Of a stretch of DNA of 64,000 nt, positions 31,040 to 42,348 are shown piece after piece. The stretch comes from Euborellia annulipes (Eukaryota > Arthropoda > Insecta > Dermaptera > Anisolabididae): positions 43,816-107,815 of the forward strand of contig JAKCPI010002524.1 in NCBI GenBank assembly GCA_023213315.1, in the 5' to 3' direction. The translations under genes and the position numbers were made by a program. Positions within the stretch are counted from its first letter, which is position 1. Each line of letters opens with the position of its first letter. The notes beneath the pieces were generated by a model. The model searched no databases. It was not told the origin of the DNA and saw nothing but the letters and a program-made list of their open reading frames with translations.

Positions 31040-31315
31040 GCCCTCGGGGCATGGCGTAGAGGTTAGCGTGCTAACCTCATATACCAAACGTCGCGGGTTC
31101 GGACCTCAGGCAGTCCGATGATTTTATTTAAGCCAATTGGATACCAAATGGCTTAAATAAGAATGCCTGGACCCCATATATGTATATTAATCTCTATAAC
31201 GGATATCGTAAAAGTCTTAAATGGCCTAAGATGCCGAAAAGACTGTGTGAATGTGTGTGTGAGTGTGAGTGTGAATGAGAAAAAAGTGTGAATGTTTAAA
31301 AAAAAAAAAAAAAAA
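31040..31315 (+). repeat. SINE-A copy, complete
   Basis: Head GCCCTCGGGGCATGGCGTAG, box B-like GGTTCGGACCTC, TTTAAGCC palindrome, AAATGGCCTAAGATGCCGAA, GTGTGTGTGAGTGTGAG, and a poly-A tail. Directly followed by a second SINE-A. Confidence 0.85.
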
Positions 31316-31544
31316 GGCCCCGGGCTTGGCGTAGTTGGTAGCACGCCTGCCTTGTATACCAAGGGTCGGGGACAATCCGATGATTTTATTTAAGCCATTT
31401 CGTTAAATAATAATGCCTGGACCCAAATATATATATTTTCATAATAACGGTTATCGTTTAAAGTCTTGCCGAAAAGACTGTGTATATGTGTGTGAATATG
31501 AGTGTGAATGGAAAAAAAGTGTAAGTGTTTAAAAAAAAAAAAAA
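31316..31544 (+). repeat. SINE-A copy, tandem neighbour
   Basis: Head CCCCGGGCTTGGCGTAGTTG; box B, part of the palindrome and the AAATGGCC motif of the shared domain are deleted; tail and poly-A present. Confidence 0.8.
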
Positions 31545-31554
31545 TTTATTGTAA

Positions 31555-31655
31555 ATATGTTCTATCGGAAACTAAATATACAAAAATTGGTGTGATAGCA
31601 CCATCACACAACATTCGATTACCAAAATTAAGAAAAAGTTGTGTTCAGTGTGGTC
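31555..31655 (+). repeat. Rep-A hairpin-end scrap
   Basis: ATCGGAAACTAAATATACAA followed by a diverged hairpin end (ATTGGTGTGATAGCA). Confidence 0.5.
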
Positions 31656-32377
31656 TGTTTTATTTTAACACAGAATTACATCAGAATTTGAAACCAAATA
31701 GCATATAAAGGAAATATTCTTAAAAAAATATGTAGGGCCTATAATAAAATAAAAGGCAAGTTTCTGAATTCACTTCTCACACCTGACCTTTAAGCATCTG
31801 TTGACAATTTGTTTAAACAAATTCCAAGAAAAACTTGACAAATTTTTGTGGGTTTGAACGAACGAGAGTGTGTGTGTGTGTGTGTGTGTGTATCTGTTGC
31901 GTCTGGACCACGCGTGTTGTTTTTAACGCCTTATGAAGAAGAAGGTCTTAAGTGTGTTGTCATGTCTCATCGCCTTTCTCTCTCTCTCATTTCCACACCC
32001 AGATAGAAAAAAAAAATATATAAGTCTGTCTGTCTTTGTGCGAAACGACGAATGACTTCCCGCCTGTCCGTCCATCTGACCACCAAATGATGATGCTGAC
32101 CTCAAAATTAACTCTCTCCCAGATGAGATGAGACATTTATAAATGACAGGTCAAAGAAAGAAGAGAGAGAGAGAGAGAGAGCTAGATCGATGGATATTTA
32201 TAATAATAAAGTTTAAATATTTCCTAAATAACAAATACTACTCTTTTTTTTTTTTATTTAAAAATTACTCTAATTCACTAGTATTACTTCTATTTGATTT
32301 TTGTTGTTGTTGTTCAAGATTTGAATATTATAATTTAATGTATTATTATTATTTATGATTGTATTTTTTACATCAGG
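31656..32377. other. Spacer with TG and GA runs
   Basis: TG run at 31869-31891, GA run at 32164-32181, TTG triplets near 32302. No gene. Confidence 0.55.
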
Positions 32378-32875
32378 CTGGTCCTTATTTAGGACTTTTT
32401 CGACCCTGCACAGTGGTTCCAAATCCCGAAAACCTGGTCAAAGGTCAAAAATGTTATTTAATCTCTTTGAAATTCAGTACAATAGGGTTTTTTAGGTCGC
32501 TGATTTTGAATTTGATATTATTTTTTCAAAAAAAAAAAAAAAAAAATGATGCTCCTATAATTTAACTATCAAATTTTATTGCATTTTTTTACAAAGCCCC
32601 ATTCGACGAAATTAAAATAACCAAAAACTCAAGGAAATGGAGAGCGATTGAAAATGATGCTTATTTGCGTTTGGCGCGAGCTCCCGATTGTTGTCATAAA
32701 TGCTTAGATTCAAATAGATTTTGAGAGCCAGATATGTGCATGACTTTCGAAAACTGTCGTTTTTAACAGTAAATATTCTAATAAAACTATTTAAGGGCTT
32801 AACAAATTGAAACTTTATTTTTGGACTTTTGGGTTCGTTTTCCGGATTTGGAACCACTGTGCCCTGGTCCTAAAT
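32378..32875. mobile_element. Palindromic element, left half of a nested set
   Basis: Arms GGCTGGTCCTTATTTAGGAC, then CACAGTGGTTCCAAATCC, with the inverse at about 32835-32875. Non-coding middle. Shares its right arm with the next palindrome. Confidence 0.55.
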
Positions 32876-33762
32876 CGGTTCCAAATATATATAAAAAAAA
32901 AATTCCTGCCAAATTTCAGATCTTAATATTAATATTAACCCGGCCCCCCACGACAGCCAAAGTTAAAAGTTAAATGAAAATAATATCACAAAGGGCCTAA
33001 TTGGACTAAGTGTGTTCCCTCTCTGGGAACGGCCACTTCAACCTAACCTAACAGTTAAATCGAAATAACATGGGAAAAGTTCTTTTGTGACTTTAAAATT
33101 TTTTAACTCTTTTTTTTTTTTTTAACATTCACACTTTTTTCTCATTCACACTCACACTCACACACACATTCACACAGTCTTTTTGGCAACTTAGGCCATT
33201 TAAGACTTTAGACGATAACCGTTGTAATTAATATATATATTGTGGGTTCAGGCATTTCTATTTAAGCCATCTGGTATCCAAATGGCTTAAATAAAATCAT
33301 CGGACTGCCTGGGTCCGAACCCGCGACGTTTGGTATAGGAGGTACGCACGCTACCTACTACGCCAAACTCGGGGGCTTCTAACTCTTTAACAGAACAACT
33401 TCTTGGTAAGGCTATAACACATTCTTATAGAAAATTCAAAGATTTACAAAAAAGGTCTCCTATGATTTTTGCGTTATTCTTCTGGTTCAAAAGTTATTCA
33501 AGGTCAAAGTTGAAGTTATAATCAATTTCATAACGCAAAAATCATAGGATACCTTTTTTGTAGAGCGTAAAATTTTCTATAGGAATGTGTTATGGTTAAG
33601 ACCAAGAAGTTGCTCCGTTGATAAGTTAGAAAATTTTAAAGACACAAAAAAACTTTTCCCATGTTATTTTCATTTAAAATTTTGGCCCCCGTGGGGATTG
33701 AAATTTGGCAGGAATTTTTTTTTTTTTTAAATATATTTGGAACCGATTTAAGACTAGAGTCA
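32868..33762. mobile_element. Large palindrome interrupted by SINE-A
   Basis: Outer arms CTAAATCGGTTCCAAATATA and AATTCCTGCCAAATTTCA have inverses at 33690-33762. Inner inverted pair CCTATGATTTTTGCGTTAT (about 33460) and its inverse (about 33530). The insertion at 33110-33376 is a SINE-A. Class unknown. Confidence 0.6.
33110..33376 (-). repeat. SINE-A copy, complete
   Basis: Minus strand from GCCCCCGAGTTTGGCGTAGT at 33376 to a poly-A tail (poly-T at 33110-33124 on plus). Box B is GGTTCGGACCC. A TCTAACTC-like sequence flanks both sides, a likely target duplication. Confidence 0.8.
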
Positions 33763-33766
33763 AAAA

Positions 33767-33890
33767 AATCTGGTGTGACTGGCGCACACCACACAACTTT
33801 CTCTTACCCTTCGGTAAGAGAAAGTTGTGCACCGTGCTGGTCACACCAGATTTTTTGTGTCGAGATATATTTAGTTTCCGATAGCACCTT
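33767..33890 (-). repeat. Rep-A hairpin end only
   Basis: Perfect-looking AATCTGGTGTGACTGG ... CACACCAGATTTTT hairpin with an inner ACTTTCTCTTACCC/GGTAAGAGAAAGT pair, followed by the ATATATTTAGTTTCCGATAG block. Confidence 0.75.
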
Positions 33891-34226
33891 AGTTTCAAAC
33901 TTGCATTTTAAATGTTGACTGCTTGAAATAAACTATGGTTATTTTTCAAAATTTTAATCTCATATTTGGACATTTTATACACAATATAGAATCGTAAATA
34001 AATACAAAATTTCATAAGAATTGGAAAAAAAAATTTTAAATGCGTAAAAAGTTCCAAAGGGGACCCCTTTTGAATCGAAATTAACATACAAATCCCTATA
34101 GGAAATTAACATTAGGCCTATGAGAGAAGGCGGAGAGACAGGCGATAATGTTTGCAAGTGAGGAGAGAGAGAGAGAGAGAGAGTGATATATGTTTTCCCG
34201 GAAACAATTAAAGACAGAAATAAAAT
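33891..34226. other. AT-rich spacer with GA run
   Basis: GA run at 34159-34182. No gene. Confidence 0.5.
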
Positions 34227-35167
34227 AAAAAAAAATCTGGTGTGACTGGCGCACAGCACACAACTTTCTCTTACCTTCGGTAATCGAAAGTTGTGTACTG
34301 TGCTTGTCACACCAGATTTTTTGTGTCGACATGTATTTAGTTTCCGACAGTAGGGTACAATTGAATTCAAGATGTAAAATTTTTATTTTATTTTTTTTTT
34401 TTTTAAAGTCATTTCGGCTGCAGAGGTCATTTGACTTATATAAATATTTATTATTTATTTAAATACATGTATCGATGGCTTCCGGCGGGCGTTCAATGGT
34501 CTTGTTTTTCGGGGGCCACCTATCCCGATTTTCAGCACCACTTGGCGTTGCTTAACAATGATGATCTTGGTGGCTGTTGTTCTTTCTTCTTGCCAGGCCC
34601 GCCGGCATGTAAAATTTATAAGTATGGGAAAATATTTATATTTTGATACCATGGCAACCATTTCTCCTATCTTTTCTATGGAGTACAAGAGTAAAGTGGT
34701 CTTCAGAAGATTTCAATGACAAAATGAGAATATACATTTTATAGAGAATCTAAAAAATAATTGATTTTTGAATTTTAAAAAAAATCGTTGGAGCAAATTT
34801 TGAGAAAATCGAAAAAAACTGAAAAAGTGAATCAGTAAAGTACTAGTACTTTTTGGTCGATTTTGTTCAAAAGCTTCGTGTCACGTCCCATGGGGTGCCT
34901 AGCTTAAATATAAAATTTCAACTTCCTAGGTCTTCCTTCGTTCTTGAGATATCTTGTTCACAGACACACAGACAGACAGACACACAGACAGACAGACACA
35001 CAGACACACAGACAGACAGACCATGTCGCGAAAACCACTTTTTTGGATTCAGGAGACCTCAAAACGTGAAGATCCATCAAAATCTCGACATCGAATTTTT
35101 GACATGAATCCAATACTTTCTCTCTATATATATATTACATATATACATAGGTAAGAGAAAGTAAAAA
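34227..35167 (-). repeat. Rep-A copy, full length, with 5S-like SINE inside
   Basis: Runs from the hairpin end (34227) to TTTTTACTTTCTCTTACC (35167, minus strand). Interrupted at 34383-34606. A CAGACAGACAGACACACAGA microsatellite spans 34960-35022. Removing the insert restores the family sequence. Confidence 0.85.
34383..34606 (-). mobile_element. 5S rRNA-derived SINE (SINE3-like) with 11-bp duplication
   Basis: Read on the minus strand it contains GTTAAGCAACGCCAAGTGGT and then CGGGATAGGTGGCCCCCGA. These match in order the internal promoter part of 5S rRNA (GTTAAGCAACG..., GGATGGGTGACCGCC). Downstream come AAATGACCTCTGCAGCCGAA (a form of the shared SINE domain) and a poly-A tail. ATGTAAAATTT is repeated on both sides, an 11-bp target duplication in Rep-A. 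It is not a 5S gene: the rest diverges. Confidence 0.7.
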
Positions 35168-35221
35168 TGGGAATTTAAATAATAATTGATTTTTAATCTA
35201 ATAAAAAGAAAAAGATTTAAA

Positions 35222-35698
35222 TTCCGTTACCATGGCAACCAGTTCTATCTTTCCTATGAAGAACAAGAGTAAAGTGGTCTTCAGAAGATTTCAACGGCAA
35301 AATGAGAATATACATTTTAAAGAGCATCTAAAAAATAGTTGATTTATGAATTTAAAAAAAATCCTTGGAGGGAATTTTGAGAAAATCGAAAAAAACTGAA
35401 AAAGTACATCAGTAAAGTACTAGTACTTTTTGGCCGATTTTGTTCAAAAGCTTATTTTGAGATTCTTCAAAGGTACTTAAGTTAAATATAAAATTTCAAC
35501 CCGGTAGCTCAACTCCTTCATGCTAAAAATCTGTCCACACACACACACACACACACAGACCAATTTTCGGGACCCACTTTTTTGGACTCAGGGGACCTCA
35601 AAACATGTATATCCATCAAAATCTGGACATCGAATTTTTGACATGATCGCAATACTTTCTCTCTCTATATATTTCATATATAGGGTATGAGAAAGTAA
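35222..35698 (-). repeat. Rep-A copy, 3' end missing
   Basis: Minus-strand Rep-A body from GGGTATGAGAAAGTAAAA to TACCATGGCAACCAGTTCTA. The hairpin end is absent. It is close in form to the 36-37 kb copy. Confidence 0.7.
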
Positions 35699-36312
35699 AA
35701 GGACCATAAAGTTTGTAATATTAAATTGAAAAAAATTGTGTGTTTATAGAAACAAAAAGCAAAATAATTCACCAGAAAAAAAAAGAAAATTTTCCTCTGG
35801 CTGTTTATACAGTAGGCCTATTATTATTTTTCTTCCAAATAAATAATACGATTGACACCCTCATCGTTGCTGGCTGGTGGAAAATTTTAGTCGAAAGGTG
35901 GAAATTGAATGAAATGCATATATTGAGAGAATGAATGTGTTGGTTTGGTGGATGGGGGGGGGGGGGGGGGGTTGGTGCAAAATCAAGTTATCTAACACAC
36001 ACCAACAGACACATATATTTTATGTGTGTGTGTGTTTCACAAATTGGAACTAATAAAGCTTTAAAAATAAAAATATAACCACGATATGTGTGTGGCGACG
36101 ACTGCCTATGCATGCATGCACATGCATGCATGCATGAGATCATCATTATCATCAGCATCATCGAATTCAATCAAATTAAATCATGCTGAACAATAATAAT
36201 AGGAATAGTTGCAACTTTTTTTCTTTTTTTTTAATTCTTGAATGAAATAGAAAAGGGAATAAAATTTTATTACGAAAATCTATATTAGCGAAATTTAAGG
36301 AACAAACAATAT
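35699..36312. other. Spacer with G run and TG/GCAT repeats
   Basis: G run at 35954-35972, TGTGTGTG at 36020-36032, ATGCATGCATGC at 36110-36133. No gene. Confidence 0.55.
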
Positions 36313-37145
36313 ATGGTGTGACTGGTCGCACAGCACACAACTTTCTCATACCTTTGGTAATTGGAAGTATTGTACTCAGCTGTCACATCAGATTATCTTA
36401 TGCCGAAATATATTTATTTTCCCATAGCACCTTAGTTCCAAATTCGACCACTTGTGTTTCATAGATGGCTCTGAGCTACGATCCTAATTGGAAAAATATC
36501 TGATCTACATCAGTAAACTGTACTTCTTATACGTTTTAGGAAAAAACTTATTAATGTACTTTTTAAAGAACATCTAAAAAATTGTTGATTTATGAATTTT
36601 AATCAAAATCGTTTGAACGAATTTTGAGAAATTCGAAAAAAAATTAAATAAGTACATAAGTAAAGTGTACTTCAAATGCGTTTTACGAAAAACTTATAAA
36701 TATTCTTTTTAAAGAACATCTAAAAAATAGTTGAATTATGAATTTTAATCAAAATCATTCTAGTGAATTTTGAGAAATTCGAAAAAAACTGAAAAAGTAC
36801 ATCAGTAAAGTGTACTTCAAACAATTTCCACGAAAAATTTCACTGATATACTTTTTAAAGAACATTTAAAAAATAGTTGATTTATGAATTTTAATCAAAA
36901 TTGTTCTAGTGAGTTTTGAGAAATTTGAAAAAAACCTAAAAAAGTACATCAGTAAAGTAATAGTACTCTTTGGCCGATTTTGTTCAAAAGCTTATTTTAA
37001 CTGTCCGAGAGGGTACCTAACTTAAATATATAATTTCAATCTCGTAGCTCATTTCCTTCATATCTTAAATCATCACACACATAGACAGACCGGAAGCCCG
37101 AATTTTTGACTTGTTAATCGCAATACTTTCTCACTAAATATAAGT
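36313..37145 (-). repeat. Rep-A copy with internal 146-bp tandem triplication
   Basis: Diverged Rep-A, hairpin end at 36313-36405. The body segment containing AAAGAACATCTAAAAAATAG and AAAAGTACATCAGTAAAGT is repeated: AAAGAACAT recurs at 36565, 36711 and 36857, exactly 146 bp apart. Ends near CAATACTTTCTCACT (37130) without the usual terminus. Confidence 0.75.
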
Positions 37146-38100
37146 GAAAAAACTAAAGAGTCGTCTGAAAGGATATTTACTACTGAGATTGAATTTTCAC
37201 TTGATCTCTAATGATCTTGTCCTGATACGTTCCACACGCTTGGTTCCCGTCACCACCCATCCGCATTGTTTGTTCCTGACACGCCCTTAAGGAGTGTTTT
37301 CTTATCTATTTGCATCCAAATTTATCGAATTATTATTTTTTTTTTCGTAATTAAAGTGTCTTTTTTTTAAATATATTGATTAAAACGTGTGGAGGGGGTG
37401 GACAATAAATTGAACGCCCAGCGCGTGTTATAAATATAATATAAAGGGACATTTGCAACATGACTTTTCGACTTTTTTTTTGTCCCAATACCCAGGTCAG
37501 CAATTTTCACATTTGATAATAGATAGATAGAATCCACCCTTCTTTTTTTAGGGTAGGCGAACGAACAGATTCCCCATTCCGTTTTTTTTTTTTTTTTTTC
37601 AATCCACCCTCCCATTGCTGAACATTTGAGATTATTTAAAAAAAAAAAGAGTAAATAGCAGAGTTTGTGATCTCTTCATTTAACCGACAATCATTTGCCT
37701 GACAAATAAATAACCAAGGATCCCTCAGATGCTCAATTATCTGGACTCGACGACGTTAGTTTTTTTTTTTTTTTTTTTTAATCCTGACCACTTTAAAACT
37801 GTGAGTTCTTTAGAGAATTAGTAAATAGACAAAAATTCAATAGTTCTTTTTCGACGGCCTTCGCACCCAGCCAGAGGGGCTCAGGCCCACCCTTGTCTTG
37901 CCTTAATCAAGTACCCCAATTTTTCAAACTACTTGTTTCAATTAGAAATATATTTCTAGCTTATTGAAAAATAAATAAACACTCTCACTTCTCTTAAAAA
38001 TAGTTAGAGGAAGGTGTGCAAATATAGAAACCCTGTTTTATTTTTTGTTATAACTCGTTTATTTACCAATGGAATTTTTCTAATTTCTAGGAATAACTTC
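37146..38100. other. AT-rich spacer
   Basis: T runs at 37580-37600 and 37760-37780; no gene. A short frame at 37367-37615 has no recognised motif. Confidence 0.5.
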
Positions 38101-38102
38101 TA

Positions 38103-38740
38103 AAATATGCCTTGAGGTCCCCTGAATACAAACAAGTGGTTTTCGCAACTTGGTCTGTCTGTGTGTGTCTGTGTTCAATTTTAAGCAAGGAATTGAGCTA
38201 GGAGGTTGAAATTTTATATTTAAGTTAGGCACCCCTCTGAGGCGTGAAAAAAAAGTTTTTAATCAAAATCGGCCAAAGAGTACTAATACTTTTTTTTTCA
38301 GTGTTTTTTTTTTTTTTTTTTTTAATGTTTTCTCAAAATTCGCTCCAACGATTTTAATTAAAATTCAAAAATCAATTATTTTTAGATGCCCTTTAAAATA
38401 TATTGATATATTCTCATTTTGCCTTATTCTGAAGACAACTTTATATTTATTTATATTTACGAATTTTGTATTAAAATTATTTTTTATTTCAAGGAAAAAA
38501 AAATTTTATTTTATTTGTTTTTATTTCTCTTTAAAATTTGTCCACTTTAAGCTTCTTGGAGAAGGGGGGTTCTCCCCCCCTCCCGGGTGTTCATAAAACT
38601 TTTGGGCCCCCCCCCCCCAAGCAGAAATCCTGGCTACGCTACTGTATTCTTACTTATAAATTTTACATCTTGAATTCTAATATATCGGCGGAAACTTAAT
38701 ATATTTCGACACGAAAAATCTGGTGAGACAGTCACACCAG
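38103..38740 (+). repeat. Rep-A copy with foreign insert
   Basis: Rep-A body 38103-38440 and hairpin end 38650-38740 (AATCTGGTGAGACAGTCACACCAGATTTT). Between them is a piece with C runs ending GGCTACGCTACTG, resembling one end of a hAT-type MITE. Confidence 0.65.
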
Positions 38741-38756
38741 ATTTTCATTAATATGT

Positions 38757-38990
38757 TCACTTGCGAAAGTCATTGTCACACTCAACGTACAAAGTATGGC
38801 ACCAAGGCTCACAAAGCAAGCAATTAATCCAAAGTTCCCTTGGAACATCATTTCAAAAAAGTTCTTCACAAAAAATGCAGAGAGCGTCATCCTCTTCTGC
38901 TGGTATTTCACCCACTTCCACATTAAGAGCATCAGCATCACCATATTGGACTGAAGTTAAAATTACTCTTCCTTTTGCAAACTAGGAATT
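38757..38990 (-). pseudogene. Transposase C-terminal zinc-finger relic (pogo/Tigger-like)
   Basis: In two minus-strand frames joined at a T-run frameshift the peptide reads EEDDALCIFCEELF, then WINCLLCEPWCHTLC. The CxxC ... WIxCxxCxxWxHxxC pattern is the PHD/RING-like finger found at the C-terminus of many pogo/Tigger-type DDE transposases. The DDE domain is absent. It could instead be a relic of another PHD-finger gene. Confidence 0.5.
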
Positions 38991-39106
38991 TACTTGATAG
39001 AACCATATTGTAGCGTATTTTTTGCTTAACAATAACTGCCTAAGCTCTAAGGAATAGGTGGGTAGAATAAGTGATTAAATATTTTTTTAAAACGTTTGAA
39101 AAATCT

Positions 39107-39786
39107 AAAAATCTGGTGTGACTGGCGCAGCCACAACTTTCTCTTACCTTCAGTAATCGAAAGTTGTGTACTGTGCTTGTCGCACCAGATTTTTTGTGTC
39201 GACATGTATTTAGTTTCCGACAGTAGGGTACAAATGAATTCAAGATGTAAAATTTATAAGTATGGGAAAATATTTATATTTTGATACCATGGCAACCATT
39301 TCTCCTATCTTTTCTATGGAGTACAAGAGTAAAGTGGTCTTCAGAAGATTTCAATCACAAAATGAGAATATACATTTTATAGATAATCCAAAAAATAATT
39401 AATTTTTGAATTTAAAAAAATCGTTGGAGCAAATTTTGAGAAAATCGAAAAAACTGAAAAAGTGAATCAGTAAAGTGCTAGTACTTTTTGGTCGATTTTG
39501 TTCAAAAGCTTCGTGTCACGTCCCATGGGGGTGCCTAACTTAAATATAAAATTTCAGCTTCCTAGCTCTTTTCGTTCTTGAGATATTTTGTTCACAGACA
39601 CACAGACAGCACACACACACACACACACACACAGACAGACCATGTCGCGAAAACCACTTTTTTGGATTCAGGGGACCTCAAAACGTGAAGATCCATCAAA
39701 ATCTCGACATCAATTTTTGACATGAATCCAATACTTTCTCTCTATATATATATTACATATATACATAGGTAAGAGAAAGTAAAAAA
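39107..39786 (-). repeat. Rep-A, full-length copy
   Basis: Complete minus-strand copy from hairpin end (39107) to TTTTTACTTTCTCTTACC (39786), uninterrupted, with an ACACACAC run at 39609-39632. A good partner to 7259-7950 for defining the consensus. Confidence 0.85.
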
Positions 39787-40517
39787 CCTTCAACAAAATC
39801 TATTTCACAGACAATAAACCACGAGGTGACTGTCAGCCCTACTGGCTTATTACAGAAATACAGTAAGAATTTAATTACAGCACCTCTCAAGCCCTACAGG
39901 GCACGTTTCCACATTACCAGCAGCTTCCATGATTGCACCGCTTCCTCTATATATTTATTTCTCAGATTAAATGGGACATACATAATAAACACTGATTTTG
40001 TTTTTGAATTAATAAAGAGAAAATTTAATCTTCACCCATTTTAATATACCTACGTATCTATCAACCCCAATTTTTTTTTTTTTTTTTTTTCAATTTTGAA
40101 AATTAAATTTATTTCTTTGCGTCAATAAATTTTTATTTTTAATGCTTTTAGTTTATATATATTATATTTTATATAGCTCTCTCTCTCTCTTCGTTTCCTA
40201 TATATTTTAGTACTTGTGCCGGAATGGGCCTAGAGAGGGGGAGGGGGGAGGTTGAATCGTGATGTTTTATGATTGATGTATATAAAAGGTTTTACCGATA
40301 CCACTGACGCCTCAGTCACCTCCCCCTCCATCAAAAACGGACCATGATTGAAATAAATTATATCTCTCTCTCAGTCTCTCTCTTCAAACATACATTGATT
40401 GAGGGGGGAAATTTTTTTAAAAATTTAAATAATTCTGTTATACAAATTAATTACAAAAGTGAAGGTTGAATTTTTTTTTTTTTTTTTTTTACAGGTAGGC
40501 CTATCATTAATTATTAT
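39787..40517. other. AT-rich spacer
   Basis: A 72-codon frame at 39826-40044 shows no recognisable motif. T runs at 40071-40090 and 40469-40490; CT run at 40177-40190. Confidence 0.5.
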
Positions 40518-41030
40518 AGCTGTGCTTGTCACACCAGATTTTTTTGGTGTCGAGATATATTCAGTTTCCGCCGATATATTAGAATTCAAGATGTAAAATG
40601 TGAAAATATTTATATTTTGTTACCATGGCAACCATTTCTCCTATCATTCCTATGAAGTACAAGAGTAAAGTGGTCTTCAAAAGATTTCAATGGCAAAATG
40701 AGAACATACATTTTAAAGAGCATCTAAAAAATAATTGATTTTTGAATTTTAATCAAAATTGTTGGAGCGAATTTTGAGAAAATCGAAAAAAACTGAAAAA
40801 GTACATCAGTAAAGTACTAGTACTCTTTGGCCGATTTTGTTCAAAAACTTCGTGTTAGGTCCCATGGGGGTGCCTAACTTAAATATAAAATTTCAACCTC
40901 GTAGCTCTTTTCGTTCTTGAGATATTTTGTTCACAGACAGACAGATCATGTACCGAAAACGACTTTTTTAAATTCAGGGGATCTCGAAACGTGTATATCC
41001 ATCAAAATCTCAACATCGAAAATCAAGTTC
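40518..41030 (-). repeat. Rep-A copy, 5' terminus missing
   Basis: Hairpin end and body present; it breaks off after the ATCTCAACATCGAAA block before the TTACC terminus. Confidence 0.75.
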
Positions 41031-41077
41031 TGAAATTATTTAAATTTCACCTTGTCAACTAGACTTTAATATAAGTC

Positions 41078-41111
41078 CTGAAGATGGGTGACATTTTGCC
41101 CTCGAAATGGT
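41078..41111 (+). ncRNA. Degenerate hammerhead-like core
   Basis: CTGAAGA is intact; helix II GGG/CCC; GAAATGGT lacks the expected NUH form. Confidence 0.35.
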
Positions 41112-41161
41112 GAAAACTAGATAAAGGCTAGTTGTAATAAAATTTTTATTATAATACATTC

Positions 41162-41194
41162 TTGTGGAAGGACACAATTGACGTCCGAAACGTT
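41162..41194 (+). ncRNA. Degenerate hammerhead-like core
   Basis: TTGTGGA in place of CTGAGGA, helix II GGAC/GUCC, GAAACGTT. Lies 50 bp after another degenerate core. Confidence 0.4.
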
Positions 41195-41899
41195 CTACCA
41201 ATGGACCTGGACCTAAATTCAATTGTTTTATTAAAAAAAATTCTCTTTTGTTGAGTTGTTTAATAATTGCTAGTCAAATAACATGTCGCTTCCAAGCGTT
41301 TTAATTATAAGGGCCGTAATGTGGTGAATGAGGTGAAATCCACTGAGGAAGGAGTGTATTTTCAATTTTTGAAGAAATTTTATAAAAAATTTTTAATTAA
41401 AATATGCCAAGTATATTTTTAGAAAAAAAAAGTAAAAGTCTTTCAATGTTTAATCCTAGAGTACGCCATTGATTTAGAAAAAAAAAATTTTTTTGTTTGT
41501 AGATGTATATTCGTTTTCACTTTCTGATCGATTGTAGTTTATAAAAGAAATAGAAGGGCGGAAGAGAGAAAGAGGAACGGAGGGAGTTCGAGTTGGATCC
41601 ATTCCTACCAGCTGACATTTACACACACACACACACACTTATAAGTGTCAAGTGTGCCTGCCACGTGAAGGCACTTTAAATAAGCAGCATCATATTATTA
41701 AGTGTTCAGATAAAATATTATCTCTGAAAGCCGTTTAATAATAATTCTTTCTTTTCTTTACACACATTTTAAAAGAAAATTTAATTTTTATTAACTAATG
41801 AAATTATAACTCGGTATTTTGGGACTAGTCGGCGCAAGGACTGAGCCTCATCCCCGATCTTTCGAAGTAAAAAATTATTATTAAAGTGGAACTTTTATT
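41195..41899. other. AT-rich spacer
   Basis: CA run at 41622-41638. No gene. Confidence 0.5.
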
Positions 41900-42330
41900 T
41901 GATGGCCTCAAATTTTTTCGCTCTTCTATCAGCATGTCGCGTTACAGGCCGTGACGTCAAAGGCCGTGACGCTTCAAGCCATGACGTCACAGGCCGTGAC
42001 GACAAAAATAAGAAAGTTGAAATTTAATATATATGACGAATTATAAAAAAATAATTGTGAGATTTAATTACTCAATTTTTAAATTGATAAAATATAATTT
42101 TTAAAATAATTTAAAATGATTCAAATCTTCAATTGATAAATAAATATTGTTCTCAGTTTTTAACATGCGCCTATTGATTTTCCATTATCATTCCCATTTT
42201 CCAATTATTCAGTTAAGATTAAAAACGCGATTTTAATACCCTTAATTGAATAATTTTCTGAAAATTTTCAGTTAAACGCCTACGATCCGAAAAAAAAGTT
42301 TCACTTGCATCGTGGTTTCATAAAACCACA
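41900..42330 (-). mobile_element. LTR fragment of the 26-kb Ty3-type element
   Basis: Minus-strand match to 26250-26545 (TTTTATGAAACCACGATGCA start near 42325) joined to the GTCACGGCC/TGACGTCA block (41905-42005) seen at 27426-27530. No coding part, so a solo or truncated LTR. Confidence 0.65.
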
Positions 42331-42348
42331 CAATGATTTTTTAATATT

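Noticed and set aside
34383..34606. A 5S rRNA gene
   Set aside because: Only the internal promoter blocks match. It has a poly-A tail and target duplication, so it is a SINE.
34960..35022. CRISPR-like array of short repeats
   Set aside because: It is a CAGA/CACA microsatellite inside Rep-A, without distinct spacers.
39826..40044. A small host gene of 72 codons
   Set aside because: No recognisable motif, splice context or composition change; a chance frame.
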